DNA of 64,000 nucleotides from Aminobacter sp039907765. GTDB lineage: Bacteria; Pseudomonadota; Alphaproteobacteria; Rhizobiales; Rhizobiaceae. The translations under genes and the position numbers were made by a program. Location of the stretch: NCBI RefSeq assembly GCF_039907765.1, contig NZ_JARDJI010000005.1, positions 124,001-188,000 on the forward strand. Reading direction: 5' to 3'. Below the pieces are notes generated by a model, which had not been told where the DNA came from, did no database searches, and saw nothing but the letters and a program-made list of their open reading frames with translations. Of this stretch, positions 24,894 to 33,606 are shown piece after piece. The first letter of the stretch is position 1. Each line of letters starts with the position of its first letter.

Positions 24894-25835
24894 TCAGTAG
24901 AAGCCGAAGTCCTGGGCCACACGGTCGCCCAGCTTGTTGTTGTCGCGGATGAAGTCGGCCAGGAATTCGTGCAGGCCGCCCTCGAAGATATCCTTGATCT
25001 GGGTTCCGCGCAGCCGGGCATAGGTGCGGTCGGCCAGGTCGTTGCTCTCGTGCCTGGCGCTGTAGTCTTCCGACAGGAACTTCAGGTGCTCGGCGATGAA
25101 GCGGTAGCTGAAGGTCAGCGAACGCGGCATGCGCACGTTGAGGATCAGGTATTCGGCGATGTTGGTTGGCTTGTATTCGGCCTCGTAGACCCAGCGATAG
25201 GAGCGGTGTGCCGCCACCGAGCGCAGGATCGATTCCCACTGGTAGTTGTCGAGCGACGACCCCACCCACGAGACCGAAGGCAGGAGCACGTAATATTTGA
25301 CGTCGAGGATGCGGGCGGTGTTGTCGGCGCGCTCGACATAGGTGCCGAGCTGGGCGAAATCGAAGATCTCGTTGCGCAGCATCGTGCCATAGAACGATCC
25401 GCGGATCAGCGCCGTCTCGCGCTTGATGGCGTCGAGCACACTCGGCAGTTCACGTTGGTCGATGGGTGTGGCCAACATGCGCTTCAGCGACATCCAGGCT
25501 TCGTTGATGCTCTCCCAGGTCTCGCGCGTCAGCGCCGTGCGCACCATGCGGGCATTGTTGCGCGCCGTTTCCATTGCCGCCGCCGCGCTCGACGGGTTCG
25601 ACATGTCCCGAAGGAGAAAATCGGCAACGTTTTCAGATGTATAATCGCTGTGCTTCACGGCAAAGGCATTTGCCGCACCCGCCGAAAGCAGCACTGAATT
25701 CCATTCGTCCGACGCGTTCTGGCTGCGGGTCAGCGCCATGCGCAGGCCGGCATCGATCAGCCGCGCCATGTTCTCGGTCCGCTCGATGTAGCGGTTCATC
25801 CAGTAGAGGCCGTTGGCGGTGCGACCGAGGAGCAT
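24894..25835 (-). CDS. Alpha-E domain protein
   Basis: The 313-residue, all-helical protein begins MLLGRTANGLYWMNRYIERTENMARLID, the signature of the alpha-E family (DUF403). It has repeated conserved R/E/D pairs (YVERADNTARILDVKYY near residue 165). Biochemical function is unknown; the family occurs almost only beside ATP-grasp, transglutaminase and Anbu genes and is predicted to take part in peptide synthesis or modification. It is downstream of the ATP-grasp gene with an 86-bp gap that contains a small repeat. Confidence 0.9.
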   Translation of the reverse strand: MLLGRTANGLYWMNRYIERTENMARLIDAGLRMALTRSQNASDEWNSVLLSAGAANAFAVKHSDYTSENVADFLLRDMSNPSSAAAAMETARNNARMVRTALTRETWESINEAWMSLKRMLATPIDQRELPSVLDAIKRETALIRGSFYGTMLRNEIFDFAQLGTYVERADNTARILDVKYYVLLPSVSWVGSSLDNYQWESILRSVAAHRSYRWVYEAEYKPTNIAEYLILNVRMPRSLTFSYRFIAEHLKFLSEDYSARHESNDLADRTYARLRGTQIKDIFEGGLHEFLADFIRDNNKLGDRVAQDFGFY

Positions 25836-25851
25836 GTCAGGCCTCGACGAG

Positions 25852-25880
25852 GGAGTAGCGAATAGTGAATGGCGAATAGA
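25852..25880. repeat. Short degenerate GCGAATAG-type repeat
   Basis: GGAGTAGCGAATAGTGAATG followed by GCGAATAG carries three GAAT units spaced 8-9 bp apart in the gap between the ATP-grasp and alpha-E genes. It overlaps no coding region and looks like a microsatellite-like rhizobial intergenic repeat. Confidence 0.45.
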
Positions 25881-25921
25881 GACTGGTCGTCATGGCTTCT
25901 GCTGCATCCCCGTTCGCTCGC

Positions 25922-27334
25922 TCAATCATCCAGCACCCACGTGTCCTTCGTCCCGCCACCTTGCGACGAGTTGACGACAAGCGACCCCTCTTTTAGCGCC
26001 ACACGCGTCAACCCTCCGGGCACGATGCGGATGCGATCGGAAACCAGTACGAAGGGCCTGAGGTCGACATGGCGTGGCGCGAGCCCCTTCTGGGTCAGGA
26101 TCGGGCAGGTCGACAGCGACAGCGTCGGCTGGGCGATGTAGTTGGAGGGGCGCGCCGCGAGTTTCCTGGCGAAGGCCTCGCGCTCCTTCCTGCTCGCCGC
26201 CGGCCCCACCAGCATGCCGTAGCCGCCCGAACCGTGCACCTCCTTCACCACCAGCTCGGCGAGGTGTTCCAGCACGTATTTCAGGCTGTCGGGCTCGGAG
26301 CAGCGCCAGGTCGGAATATTGCCGAGGATCGGTTTGCGCCCGGTGTAGAACTCGATGATCTCCGGCATGTAGGAGTAGATCGCCTTGTCGTCGGCGATGC
26401 CGGTGCCGGGCGCGTTGGCAATCGTGATGTTGCCGGCGCGGTAGACGTCCATGATGCCGGGCACGCCGAGTGCCGAGTCCGGCTTGAAGGTCAGCGGATC
26501 GAGATAGGCGTCGTCGACGCGGCGGTAGAGCACGTCGATCTGCTTGTAGCCCTCGGTGGTGCGCATCGCGACATGCCCGTCGACCACACGCAAATCCTGC
26601 CCCTCGACCAGTTCGACGCCCATCTGGTCGGCCAGGAAGGCGTGCTCGAAATAGGCCGAGTTGTAGCTGCCCGGCGTCAGCACCGCGATGGTCGGCGCGC
26701 CATTGACACCGCTCGGCTTCACGGCCGCAAGCGACTGGCGCAGTAGCTGCGGATAGTTCTCCACCGGCTGCACCTTGATGCGCTGGAACAGCTCCGGGAA
26801 GAGCTGCAGCATCGTTTCGCGGTTTTCGAGCATGTAGGACACGCCCGACGGCGTGCGCGCATTGTCCTCGAGCACGTAGAACTCGTTTTCGGAGATGCGC
26901 ACGATGTCGACGCCGATGATGTGGGTGTAGACGCCGGCAGGCGGCCTAACCCCGATCATCTCGGGCAGGAACGCCTCGTTGGTGGCGACCAGTTCCCTCG
27001 GGATCCTGCCGGCGCGCAGGATTTCCTGGCGGTGGTAGATGTCGTCGAGGAATGCGTTCAGCGCCTGCACGCGCTGTTCGATGCCCTGCGTCAGCCTGCG
27101 CCATTCGTTGCCGGCGATGATCCGCGGCACGATATCGAAAGGGATCAGCCGTTCGGACGCCTCCTGCTCGCCATAGACGGCAAAGGTGATGCCGGTCTTG
27201 CGGAACACGCGCTCGGCATCGCGCATCTTTTCGGTAAGTCGAGCTGGATCCTGGTTTTTCAGCCAGCTGTCGTAGGCTTCGTAGGGTCTTCTAAGTCCGG
27301 CTTCCGCCGGGAGCATTTCGTCGAAGGCGACCAC
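25922..27334 (-). CDS. Circularly permuted ATP-grasp protein
   Basis: The 470-residue protein belongs to the circularly permuted ATP-grasp type 2 group (formerly DUF404/DUF407). Visible are the N-terminal RIIAGNEWRRLTQGIEQRVQ, DIVRISENEFYVLEDNARTPSG, NAPGTGIADDKAIYSYMPE, and a C-terminal nucleotide-binding segment (ELVVKEVHGSGGYGMLVGP). ATP-grasp enzymes form peptide-like amide bonds through acyl-phosphates. It is the promoter-proximal gene of the four-gene unit with alpha-E, transglutaminase and Anbu. Confidence 0.92.
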   Translation of the reverse strand: MVAFDEMLPAEAGLRRPYEAYDSWLKNQDPARLTEKMRDAERVFRKTGITFAVYGEQEASERLIPFDIVPRIIAGNEWRRLTQGIEQRVQALNAFLDDIYHRQEILRAGRIPRELVATNEAFLPEMIGVRPPAGVYTHIIGVDIVRISENEFYVLEDNARTPSGVSYMLENRETMLQLFPELFQRIKVQPVENYPQLLRQSLAAVKPSGVNGAPTIAVLTPGSYNSAYFEHAFLADQMGVELVEGQDLRVVDGHVAMRTTEGYKQIDVLYRRVDDAYLDPLTFKPDSALGVPGIMDVYRAGNITIANAPGTGIADDKAIYSYMPEIIEFYTGRKPILGNIPTWRCSEPDSLKYVLEHLAELVVKEVHGSGGYGMLVGPAASRKEREAFARKLAARPSNYIAQPTLSLSTCPILTQKGLAPRHVDLRPFVLVSDRIRIVPGGLTRVALKEGSLVVNSSQGGGTKDTWVLDD

Positions 27335-27488
27335 AGATGAACTCCCCTCTGAGGTCAGTCAAATGACCTCGGCGGAGAAAATCAAGCGCAATCGCCCATT
27401 TCTGGCGCAGCCGGCGAAACAATCGCGAAAATGCCCATGGTTTCGGCATGCGGCACGGGATTTGAGCGCAACCCTGCCCTTCTTGCGC

Positions 27489-27725
27489 TCAGAAGGCGCG
27501 GAAGGTCACCGTCGTGAATGTGTCCTTGATGTTGCCGATCGGGTGGACTCGCTCGTTGACGAAATGGCCGATGTCGACCTCGTCGTCGACGTAGAACTTG
27601 GCGAGCAGGTCGAAATTGCCGGCGGTCGAATAAATCTCGGAAGCGATCTCGGCGTCGGCGAGCGCGCTCGCCACCTCGTAGGCCTTGCCGAGTTCGCATT
27701 TGATCTGCACGAAAAAGGTCTTCAT
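27489..27725 (-). CDS. Stand-alone Lrp/AsnC ligand-binding (RAM) domain protein
   Basis: The start at 27723-27725 gives a 78-residue protein (MKTFFVQIKCELGKAYEVAS). It matches the regulation-of-amino-acid-metabolism domain of Lrp/AsnC regulators (ferredoxin-like fold), with no DNA-binding helix-turn-helix. These stand-alone domains oligomerise and may bind amino acids or partner proteins. The open frame extends upstream without family similarity. It is divergent from the DUF4864 gene. Confidence 0.85.
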   Translation of the reverse strand: MKTFFVQIKCELGKAYEVASALADAEIASEIYSTAGNFDLLAKFYVDDEVDIGHFVNERVHPIGNIKDTFTTVTFRAF

Positions 27726-27906
27726 CGCACCGTCCGTTCCGGGCCTGTCGTCGTTTCGCGGTCTTGTCGCAGAACGCGCCCGAGCTTTCAAGCCGCCGCC
27801 TCCACGCCATCGGCCGCGCCATGCTGAAACCGCGGCGACGGCTGCCGCGTATGTTACAATGCCAAGGCGTCGCGGACCACCGCGAGCGCCGGAAACGGAG
27901 GCAAGA

Positions 27907-28320
27907 ATGCGCAGCATCGCATTGGTCTTCGCCATTTTGCTCCTGGGCTTCCCGGCACTGGCCGGCGAAGCCGAGGTCAAGGCCGCGCAAGGCAGCATAT
28001 CGGCCCAGATCGAAGCTTTCAGGACGGGCGAGGATGCGGCCGCCTACAGCTATGCCGCGCCCAACGTGAAGCGCATCTTTCCGACGCTCGAAACCTTCAT
28101 GGGCATGGTTTCGGGCGGCTACAAGCCGGTGCACCATGCGCAGAGCTTCGACTTCGGCAAATTCCGGGAAATGAGCCCGACCTCGATCATCCAGCAGGTG
28201 ATGATCGTCGGCCCGGACGGCAAAGACTACGAAGCCGTCTACACGCTCGAACTCCAGCCCGACGGCGTCTGGCGCATCACCGGCGTCAGCTTGCGCGCCT
28301 CGAACTCGCTCAGCACCTAG
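27907..28320 (+). CDS. DUF4864 secreted protein
   Basis: The ATG at 27907 follows GGAGG closely and gives 137 residues with a signal peptide (SIALVFAILLLGFPALAG). The mature part has the DUF4864 pattern (QISAQIEAF-like start ISAQIEAFRTGEDAAAYSYAAP, FPTLETFMGMVSGGYKPV, and a C-terminal DGVWRITGV), related to the NTF2-like cone fold. It is predicted to be periplasmic. The function is unknown. It is convergent with the ABC-F gene, 7 bp apart. Confidence 0.85.
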   Translation: MRSIALVFAILLLGFPALAGEAEVKAAQGSISAQIEAFRTGEDAAAYSYAAPNVKRIFPTLETFMGMVSGGYKPVHHAQSFDFGKFREMSPTSIIQQVMIVGPDGKDYEAVYTLELQPDGVWRITGVSLRASNSLST

Positions 28321-28327
28321 CCGCTGT

Positions 28328-29923
28328 TCACTGGCGCCGGGTCTGTACCAGCTCGATCCGCCTGGCGATGCCAATGGCCTCCAGAAATGCCTGGTCGTGG
28401 CTCACCACCAGCAAGGCCCCGTCATAGGCGCGCAGCCCGGCTTCCACGGCCTCGATGGCGTCGATGTCGAGATGGTTGGTCGGCTCGTCGAGGATCAGCA
28501 GCTGCGGCGGCGACTTGGCGCCGAGCACGCAGGCGAGCCCGGCGCGCAGCAGTTGTCCGCCACTGAGGCTGCCCACGATCTGCAGCGCCGCATCGGCACG
28601 GAACATGAACCGCGCCAGCGCGGCGCGGCAGGCATTTTCGTCGGCCTCGGGGTTGATGCGGCGGAAGTTGTCCCGAATGGAGTTGGAGGGGTCGAGCAGG
28701 CCGACATGCTGGTCGAGCATGGCGTAGCCGGTCAGAATGGAGACGCTGCCTGTCCACGGTTCCAGCTTGCCGGAAATCGCCTTGAGCAGGGTGGTCTTGC
28801 CCGTACCGTTGCCGCCGATCACCGCGACGCGCTCGGGGCCCATGATCGTCAGCGAAAAGTCCGAGATCACCGGCTGGCCCGGCTCGTAGCCCGCCGTCAG
28901 GCCGTCGATCCGCAGCACCGCCTTGCTGGAAGGCAATCCGGTCGACGGAAGGACCACAGACAGCGGCTGCAGCACCTCGATGCGTTCGCGCGCCGCGGCC
29001 GCATCCGCTTCCGCCTGGACGCGCCGGCGTTCGGCCAGCCTGACATTCTCGCCCGACGAGTTCTCGGCGCGGTTCTTGAGCCCGCTCATGAAGATGCGCG
29101 GCATGTCGCCCTTGGCGGCCTTGCGCTTGCCCGCTCCGTCCCTGCGCGCCTTGCGTTCTGCCGTCGTCTGGGCGGCCCGGGCGACTTCCGAAACGCGCCG
29201 TTCAGCATCGAGCAGGTCGTGGCGCGCTGACGCGAGCTCGATCGCCTTGAGCTCGCGATAGTGGCTCCAGTTGCCGCCATAGCGCGTCGCCCCCAGCGAC
29301 GTCAGCTCGACGATGGCGTCCATCGTGTCGAGCAGTTCGCGGTCGTGGCTGACGACGATGGCCCCTGCCCGCCAACCGGCAAGAAGATCAATCACCGCGT
29401 CACGTCCCTCCCGGTCGAGGTTGTTGGTCGGTTCGTCCAGAAGGATGAAGTCGGGTTCGCCGAAGATCAGCGCTGCGAGCCCGGCCCGCGTGCGCTGGCC
29501 GCCTGAAAGCGCCGACAGCTCGGTGCCGGGCCCGGCGCTCAGGCCGACACGGGCGAGCGCCGCCTCGATCCGCGCCTCCAGCGTCCAGTCGACGTCGGCA
29601 TATTCATCGACCTCGGCCAGCCCGGCCTCGGCGCGGCGCAACAGATCGAGCCCGTCGGATGCGCCGAACAGGTCGGCAACGGTCTCGCCAGGAGACACCT
29701 GCGCCGACTGGCGCAGCAGGCCCAGCATACCGCTGACGGACATTTTGCCCGCCTGCGGCAGCAACGAACCGGCGATCAGATGCAGCAGCGTCGACTTGCC
29801 GACGCCGTTGCGCCCGACAAGCCCGGCGCGGCCGGTTTCGAAATTGAGCGACAGATCGGAAAAAAGCGTCCGGCCGTCAGGCGTGGACCAGGCAATATTC
29901 GACAGCGAGATGGATGCAGGCAT
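28328..29923 (-). CDS. ABC-F family ATP-binding protein
   Basis: The start at MPASISLSNIAW gives 531 residues with two ATPase domains and no membrane segment. Walker A motifs are GRNGVGKST near residue 37 and GGNGTGKTT near 349. Signature motifs are LSGGQRTRAG and LSGGQLLRAG, and Walker B/EPTN motifs are LLDEPTNNLD and ILDEPTNHLD. ABC-F proteins act on the ribosome in translation or antibiotic protection. GGGGAATTCC precedes the ATG. The subgroup cannot be told by eye. Confidence 0.9.
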   Translation of the reverse strand: MPASISLSNIAWSTPDGRTLFSDLSLNFETGRAGLVGRNGVGKSTLLHLIAGSLLPQAGKMSVSGMLGLLRQSAQVSPGETVADLFGASDGLDLLRRAEAGLAEVDEYADVDWTLEARIEAALARVGLSAGPGTELSALSGGQRTRAGLAALIFGEPDFILLDEPTNNLDREGRDAVIDLLAGWRAGAIVVSHDRELLDTMDAIVELTSLGATRYGGNWSHYRELKAIELASARHDLLDAERRVSEVARAAQTTAERKARRDGAGKRKAAKGDMPRIFMSGLKNRAENSSGENVRLAERRRVQAEADAAAARERIEVLQPLSVVLPSTGLPSSKAVLRIDGLTAGYEPGQPVISDFSLTIMGPERVAVIGGNGTGKTTLLKAISGKLEPWTGSVSILTGYAMLDQHVGLLDPSNSIRDNFRRINPEADENACRAALARFMFRADAALQIVGSLSGGQLLRAGLACVLGAKSPPQLLILDEPTNHLDIDAIEAVEAGLRAYDGALLVVSHDQAFLEAIGIARRIELVQTRRQ

Positions 29924-30100
29924 GGAATTCCCCAATGGCAAAGCGGTTCGGCGTTGCTGTCGGGTCAAAATCCATTGCTGTTCACATCCTGTCGGTATTG
30001 CTGATGGCGGCTAGATAGTCGGCTTTCCGGCGAGATTCAAGTCGCTGAGATCAATGCGGCCGGCGAGCGTCGAACTCGCGCCGATGCAACGTCCCAGCGA

Positions 30101-31075
30101 TCAGGATTCCGCGAAGAACGCACTCAACGCCTTGAGATCGACATTCCCACCGCTGAGCACGATGCCGACGCGATTTCCCGCGCAGTCGACGACGCCGTTG
30201 AGTGCTGCAGCCGCACCCAGGCAGCCCGTCGGCTCGACGATCACCTTCATGCGTTCGGCAAAGAATCGCATCGTCTGCACCAGTTGCGCATCGCTGACGG
30301 TGACGATGTCGTCGACCTTGGCCTGCAGGATCGGGAAATTGCGGTCGCCCACGAAGGTCGTCAGCGCGCCGTCGGCAATCGACTTGGGCGGCGCGATGCG
30401 CACCACCTCGCCCTTCCGTAGCGACTGCTGGCCGTCGTTTCCGGCCTCCGGCTCGACGCCGATCACGCGGCAGCCCGGCGACAGGGCCTTGGCGCTCAGC
30501 GCACAGCCGGCCAGCAATCCGCCACCGCCGAGCGGCGCGATCAACACGTCGAGCTCGCCGACCTCCTCGATCAGCTCCAGCGCCGCCGTGCCCTGCCCGG
30601 CAATGATGTCGGCGTGGTCGAAGGGCGGGATCAGGGACATGCCGCGCTCCTCCGAGATGTCTCGGGCGATTGCGTCGCGGTCGTCCTTGTAGCGGTCGAA
30701 GAACACCACTTCGGCACCATACCCCCTGGTCGCCGCGACCTTTATCGCGGGCGCGTCCTGGGGCATCACGATGACCGACGGCGCGCCGAGCAGGGTCGCC
30801 GCATAGGCCAGCGCCTGGGCATGATTGCCCGAGGAATAGGCGACGACGCCCTTTCTCCGCGCCTCGGGCGACAAGGCGGAAACAGCATTGTAGGCGCCGC
30901 GGAATTTGAAGGCGCCGGCCCGCTGCAGGTTCTCGGCCTTGAAGAACAGCTTGCCGCCGGCCACCCCATTGGCGGTGCGCGAAGTCAACACCGGGGTGCG
31001 ATGCGCGACGCCTGAAATACGTGACGCCGCCACTTTGACGTCTTCGAATGTCGGAATGCGTGGCGAAACGGTCAT
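30101..31075 (-). CDS. PLP-dependent threonine dehydratase / serine racemase-type enzyme
   Basis: The start at 31073-31075 follows AAGGAGG by about 6 nt and gives 324 residues. The PLP lysine is K57 in AGAFKFRGA. SSGNHAQALAYAATLLG and the glycine loop GGGGLLAG bind the cofactor phosphate. The absence of a C-terminal ACT domain places it with catabolic threonine dehydratases, threo-3-hydroxyaspartate dehydratases and serine racemases, not with biosynthetic IlvA. It is divergent from dinB. Confidence 0.85.
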   Translation of the reverse strand: MTVSPRIPTFEDVKVAASRISGVAHRTPVLTSRTANGVAGGKLFFKAENLQRAGAFKFRGAYNAVSALSPEARRKGVVAYSSGNHAQALAYAATLLGAPSVIVMPQDAPAIKVAATRGYGAEVVFFDRYKDDRDAIARDISEERGMSLIPPFDHADIIAGQGTAALELIEEVGELDVLIAPLGGGGLLAGCALSAKALSPGCRVIGVEPEAGNDGQQSLRKGEVVRIAPPKSIADGALTTFVGDRNFPILQAKVDDIVTVSDAQLVQTMRFFAERMKVIVEPTGCLGAAAALNGVVDCAGNRVGIVLSGGNVDLKALSAFFAES

Positions 31076-31177
31076 GGAATCCTCCTTGGTCGGCGGCACT
31101 CTAGTCGAGGCGGTCGGCCGCCAGAAGCCCTCACGGCACCCCACCGCTTGCACCAGCGCTTGACTTCCCGGCCATAT

Positions 31178-31192
31178 GTTCCCTTTATGTTC
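31178..31192 (+). promoter_or_regulatory. Alphaproteobacterial LexA (SOS) box upstream of dinB
   Basis: GTTC-CCTTTAT-GTTC is an exact match to the alphaproteobacterial LexA consensus GTTC-N7-GTTC and ends 24 bp before the dinB start. Confidence 0.88.
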
Positions 31193-31215
31193 TCATTCAC
31201 ATTCGATCGAGCACA

Positions 31216-32466
31216 ATGACGGAAAGCGCGGCCACCATCCTGCATGCCGACCTCGACGCCTTCTACGCGTCGGTCGAGCAACTGCTCGACCCGAGCCTGC
31301 GGGGCAAACCCATTGCCGTCGGCGGCGGGGTGGTGCTCGCCGCCTCCTACGAGGCCAAGGCCTTCGGCGTCCATGGCGGCATGCCCGGTCGTCGCGCCCG
31401 CGAGCTTTGTCCCGGCCTCATCTTCGTCGGCGGCAATTTCAGGGAATACCAGCGCCTCGGCGACGCGGCGATCGCCGTTCTCGGCGACTTCACACCTATC
31501 GTCGAGCGCATCTCCATCGATGAGGCCTTCGCCGATGTCGCCGGCTGCACCCACCTCTTCGGTACGCCCGAGGAGATCGCCAAGACAGTAAGGCACAGGG
31601 TCCGAACCGAACTCGGCCTGCCGATTTCCGTCGGCGTCGCCCGCACCAAGCATCTCGCCAAGATCGCCTCGCAGGTGGCGAAGCCCGACGGGCTGGTCGT
31701 CGTCGATCCCGGAACCGAACTCGACTTCCTGCACGAATTGCCCGTCGGGCTGATGTGGGGCGTCGGCCCGGCCACCGAAACGCGCCTGGCGGACGCCGGC
31801 ATCACCACCATCGGTCAGTTGGCCAATGCCAACCGCCATGCGCTCGAACGCCTGCTCGGCCCCGCCGCCGGCGAAAAACTTTCGGCGCTCGCCTGGAACC
31901 GCGACCCGCGCCGCCTCCAGCCGCATCGCCGCGCCCATTCCGCAGGCGCGCAGTCGGCCCTGGGCATGAAGCCGGCCAAACCGGCCGTCTTTGTCCCGGC
32001 GCTGCGTCATCTCGCCGATCGCGTCGCCTCGCGACTGCGGGCGAAATCCCGCCCGGGGCGCACGGTCACCGCCCGCGTTCGTTTCGCCGACATGCGCTCG
32101 GTGACGCAGTCGATCACGCTGGACGCACCGATTTCCGCCACAGCCATGATTGCAGAAATCGCCGAGGAGCTGGTGCGCGGCGTACTTGCCCAATACCCGA
32201 ACGAGCGCGCCATCTCGCTGCTGGCGATCTCGGTCTCGCATCTCGAGGAACATTCGGGCCTGCAGCTCGAACTGCCGCTTGATCTCGACGACGAACGCCA
32301 CCGGCCGGGCACGAAAAAGGGCCAGGCGCGCTGGGGCGCCGACCGCGCCATGGATGCCATCCGCGAACGCTTTGGCTGGGAGGCCGTCGGCTACGCCTCC
32401 GTGTCGCTCGGGCGCGCAAGTTCCGTGCCCGATGCCTTCCGCGAACTGGCCGAGAAGGAGTTGTGA
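31216..32466 (+). CDS. dinB: DNA polymerase IV (Y family)
   Basis: The 416-residue protein has the Y-family palm residues in LHADLDAFYASVEQ (near residue 13) and VERISIDEAFADVAG (near 95-110). The finger and HhH region SVGVARTKHLAKIASQVAKPDG and the little-finger domain follow. Pol IV copies past damaged bases with low fidelity. An SOS box lies directly upstream, so it should be LexA-repressed. It starts MTESAATILHADLD. The gene ends 3 bp from the convergent tgt gene. Confidence 0.96.
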   Translation: MTESAATILHADLDAFYASVEQLLDPSLRGKPIAVGGGVVLAASYEAKAFGVHGGMPGRRARELCPGLIFVGGNFREYQRLGDAAIAVLGDFTPIVERISIDEAFADVAGCTHLFGTPEEIAKTVRHRVRTELGLPISVGVARTKHLAKIASQVAKPDGLVVVDPGTELDFLHELPVGLMWGVGPATETRLADAGITTIGQLANANRHALERLLGPAAGEKLSALAWNRDPRRLQPHRRAHSAGAQSALGMKPAKPAVFVPALRHLADRVASRLRAKSRPGRTVTARVRFADMRSVTQSITLDAPISATAMIAEIAEELVRGVLAQYPNERAISLLAISVSHLEEHSGLQLELPLDLDDERHRPGTKKGQARWGADRAMDAIRERFGWEAVGYASVSLGRASSVPDAFRELAEKEL

Positions 32467-32469
32467 GCC

Positions 32470-33606
32470 TCAGCCTTTATGGAGCGGAATGTCGCCCTGC
32501 GCCCAGCCTTCGCTGATCTCGGCCGTGCGGTCGGCAAAGCGTCCCGCCTCGATCGCGGCGCGGATTTCGCCCATCAGATGCTGGTAATACGACAGGTTGT
32601 TCCAGGTCAGAAGCATGGCGCCCAGCGCCTCGCCCGAACGCACCAGATGGTGCAGGTAGGCGCGGCTGTAGTCGCGCGCAGCCGGGCAATCGCTTTCCTC
32701 GTCCAGTGGACGCGGGTCGTCGGCATGGCGGGCGTTGCGCAGGTTGACCTTGCCGCGGCGTGTATAGGCGAGACCGTGGCGACCGGCGCGCGTCGGCATC
32801 ACGCAGTCGAACATGTCGATGCCGCGCGCCACCGATTTGACGATGTCGTCGGGCGTCCCCACGCCCATCAGGTAGCGCGGCTTCTCTGTCGGCAGCTCCG
32901 GACAGGTGATGTCGAGCATGTCGAGCATCACCTCCTGCGGCTCGCCGACAGCGAGGCCGCCGACGGCATAACCCTTGAGGTCGAGCGCCTTCAGCGCCTG
33001 CGCCGAGCGCACGCGCATGTCGGCGATGTCGCCGCCCTGCACGATGCCGAACATCGCCTTGCCCGGCTGGTCGCCAAAAGCCTTCTTGCAGCGCTCGGCC
33101 CAGCGCAGCGACAGCTCCATGGCGCGCTGGATCTCCTTCGGCGTCGACGGCAGCGCGGTGCACTCGTCGAGCTGCATCTGGATGTCGGAATCGAGCAGGC
33201 CCTGGATCTCGATCGAACGCTCCGGCGACATCTCGTAGGGCGCGCCGTCGATATGCGAGCGGAAGGTCACGCCCTTCTCGCTGATCTTGCGCAGCTTCGA
33301 CAGCGACATCACCTGAAATCCGCCGGAATCGGTCAGGATCGGGTGCGGCCAGCGGGCGAACTCATGCAGGCCGCCGAGCTTCGCCACCCGCTCCGCGCCG
33401 GGCCGCAGCATCAGGTGATAGGTGTTGCCCAGGATGATGTCGGCGCCGACGCCGCGCACCTGGTCCATGTACATCGCCTTGACCGTGCCGCCGGTGCCGA
33501 CGGGCATGAAAGCCGGTGTGCGGATCGTGCCGCGCGGCATGGTGATCTCGCCGCGCCGCGCCTTGCCGTCGGTCGCGAGCAACTTGAAGGTGAACTCAGA
33601 ACTCAT
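32470..33606 (-). CDS. tgt: Queuine tRNA-ribosyltransferase Tgt, with degenerate zinc site
   Basis: Tgt swaps guanine-34 for preQ1 in tRNAs with GUN anticodons. The 378-residue protein has the general-acid segment TDSGGFQVMSL near residue 98 and the nucleophile region MFDCVMPTR near 273. In E. coli Tgt the zinc ligands are Cys302, Cys304, Cys307 and His333. The matching segment here, ESDCPAARDYSR and LTWNNLSYYQ, keeps only one cysteine (C307 here): Ser305, Ala310 and Asn336 replace the others. The gene overlaps queA by 4 bp (ATGA), so the two are co-translated. Confidence 0.95.
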   Translation of the reverse strand: MSSEFTFKLLATDGKARRGEITMPRGTIRTPAFMPVGTGGTVKAMYMDQVRGVGADIILGNTYHLMLRPGAERVAKLGGLHEFARWPHPILTDSGGFQVMSLSKLRKISEKGVTFRSHIDGAPYEMSPERSIEIQGLLDSDIQMQLDECTALPSTPKEIQRAMELSLRWAERCKKAFGDQPGKAMFGIVQGGDIADMRVRSAQALKALDLKGYAVGGLAVGEPQEVMLDMLDITCPELPTEKPRYLMGVGTPDDIVKSVARGIDMFDCVMPTRAGRHGLAYTRRGKVNLRNARHADDPRPLDEESDCPAARDYSRAYLHHLVRSGEALGAMLLTWNNLSYYQHLMGEIRAAIEAGRFADRTAEISEGWAQGDIPLHKG

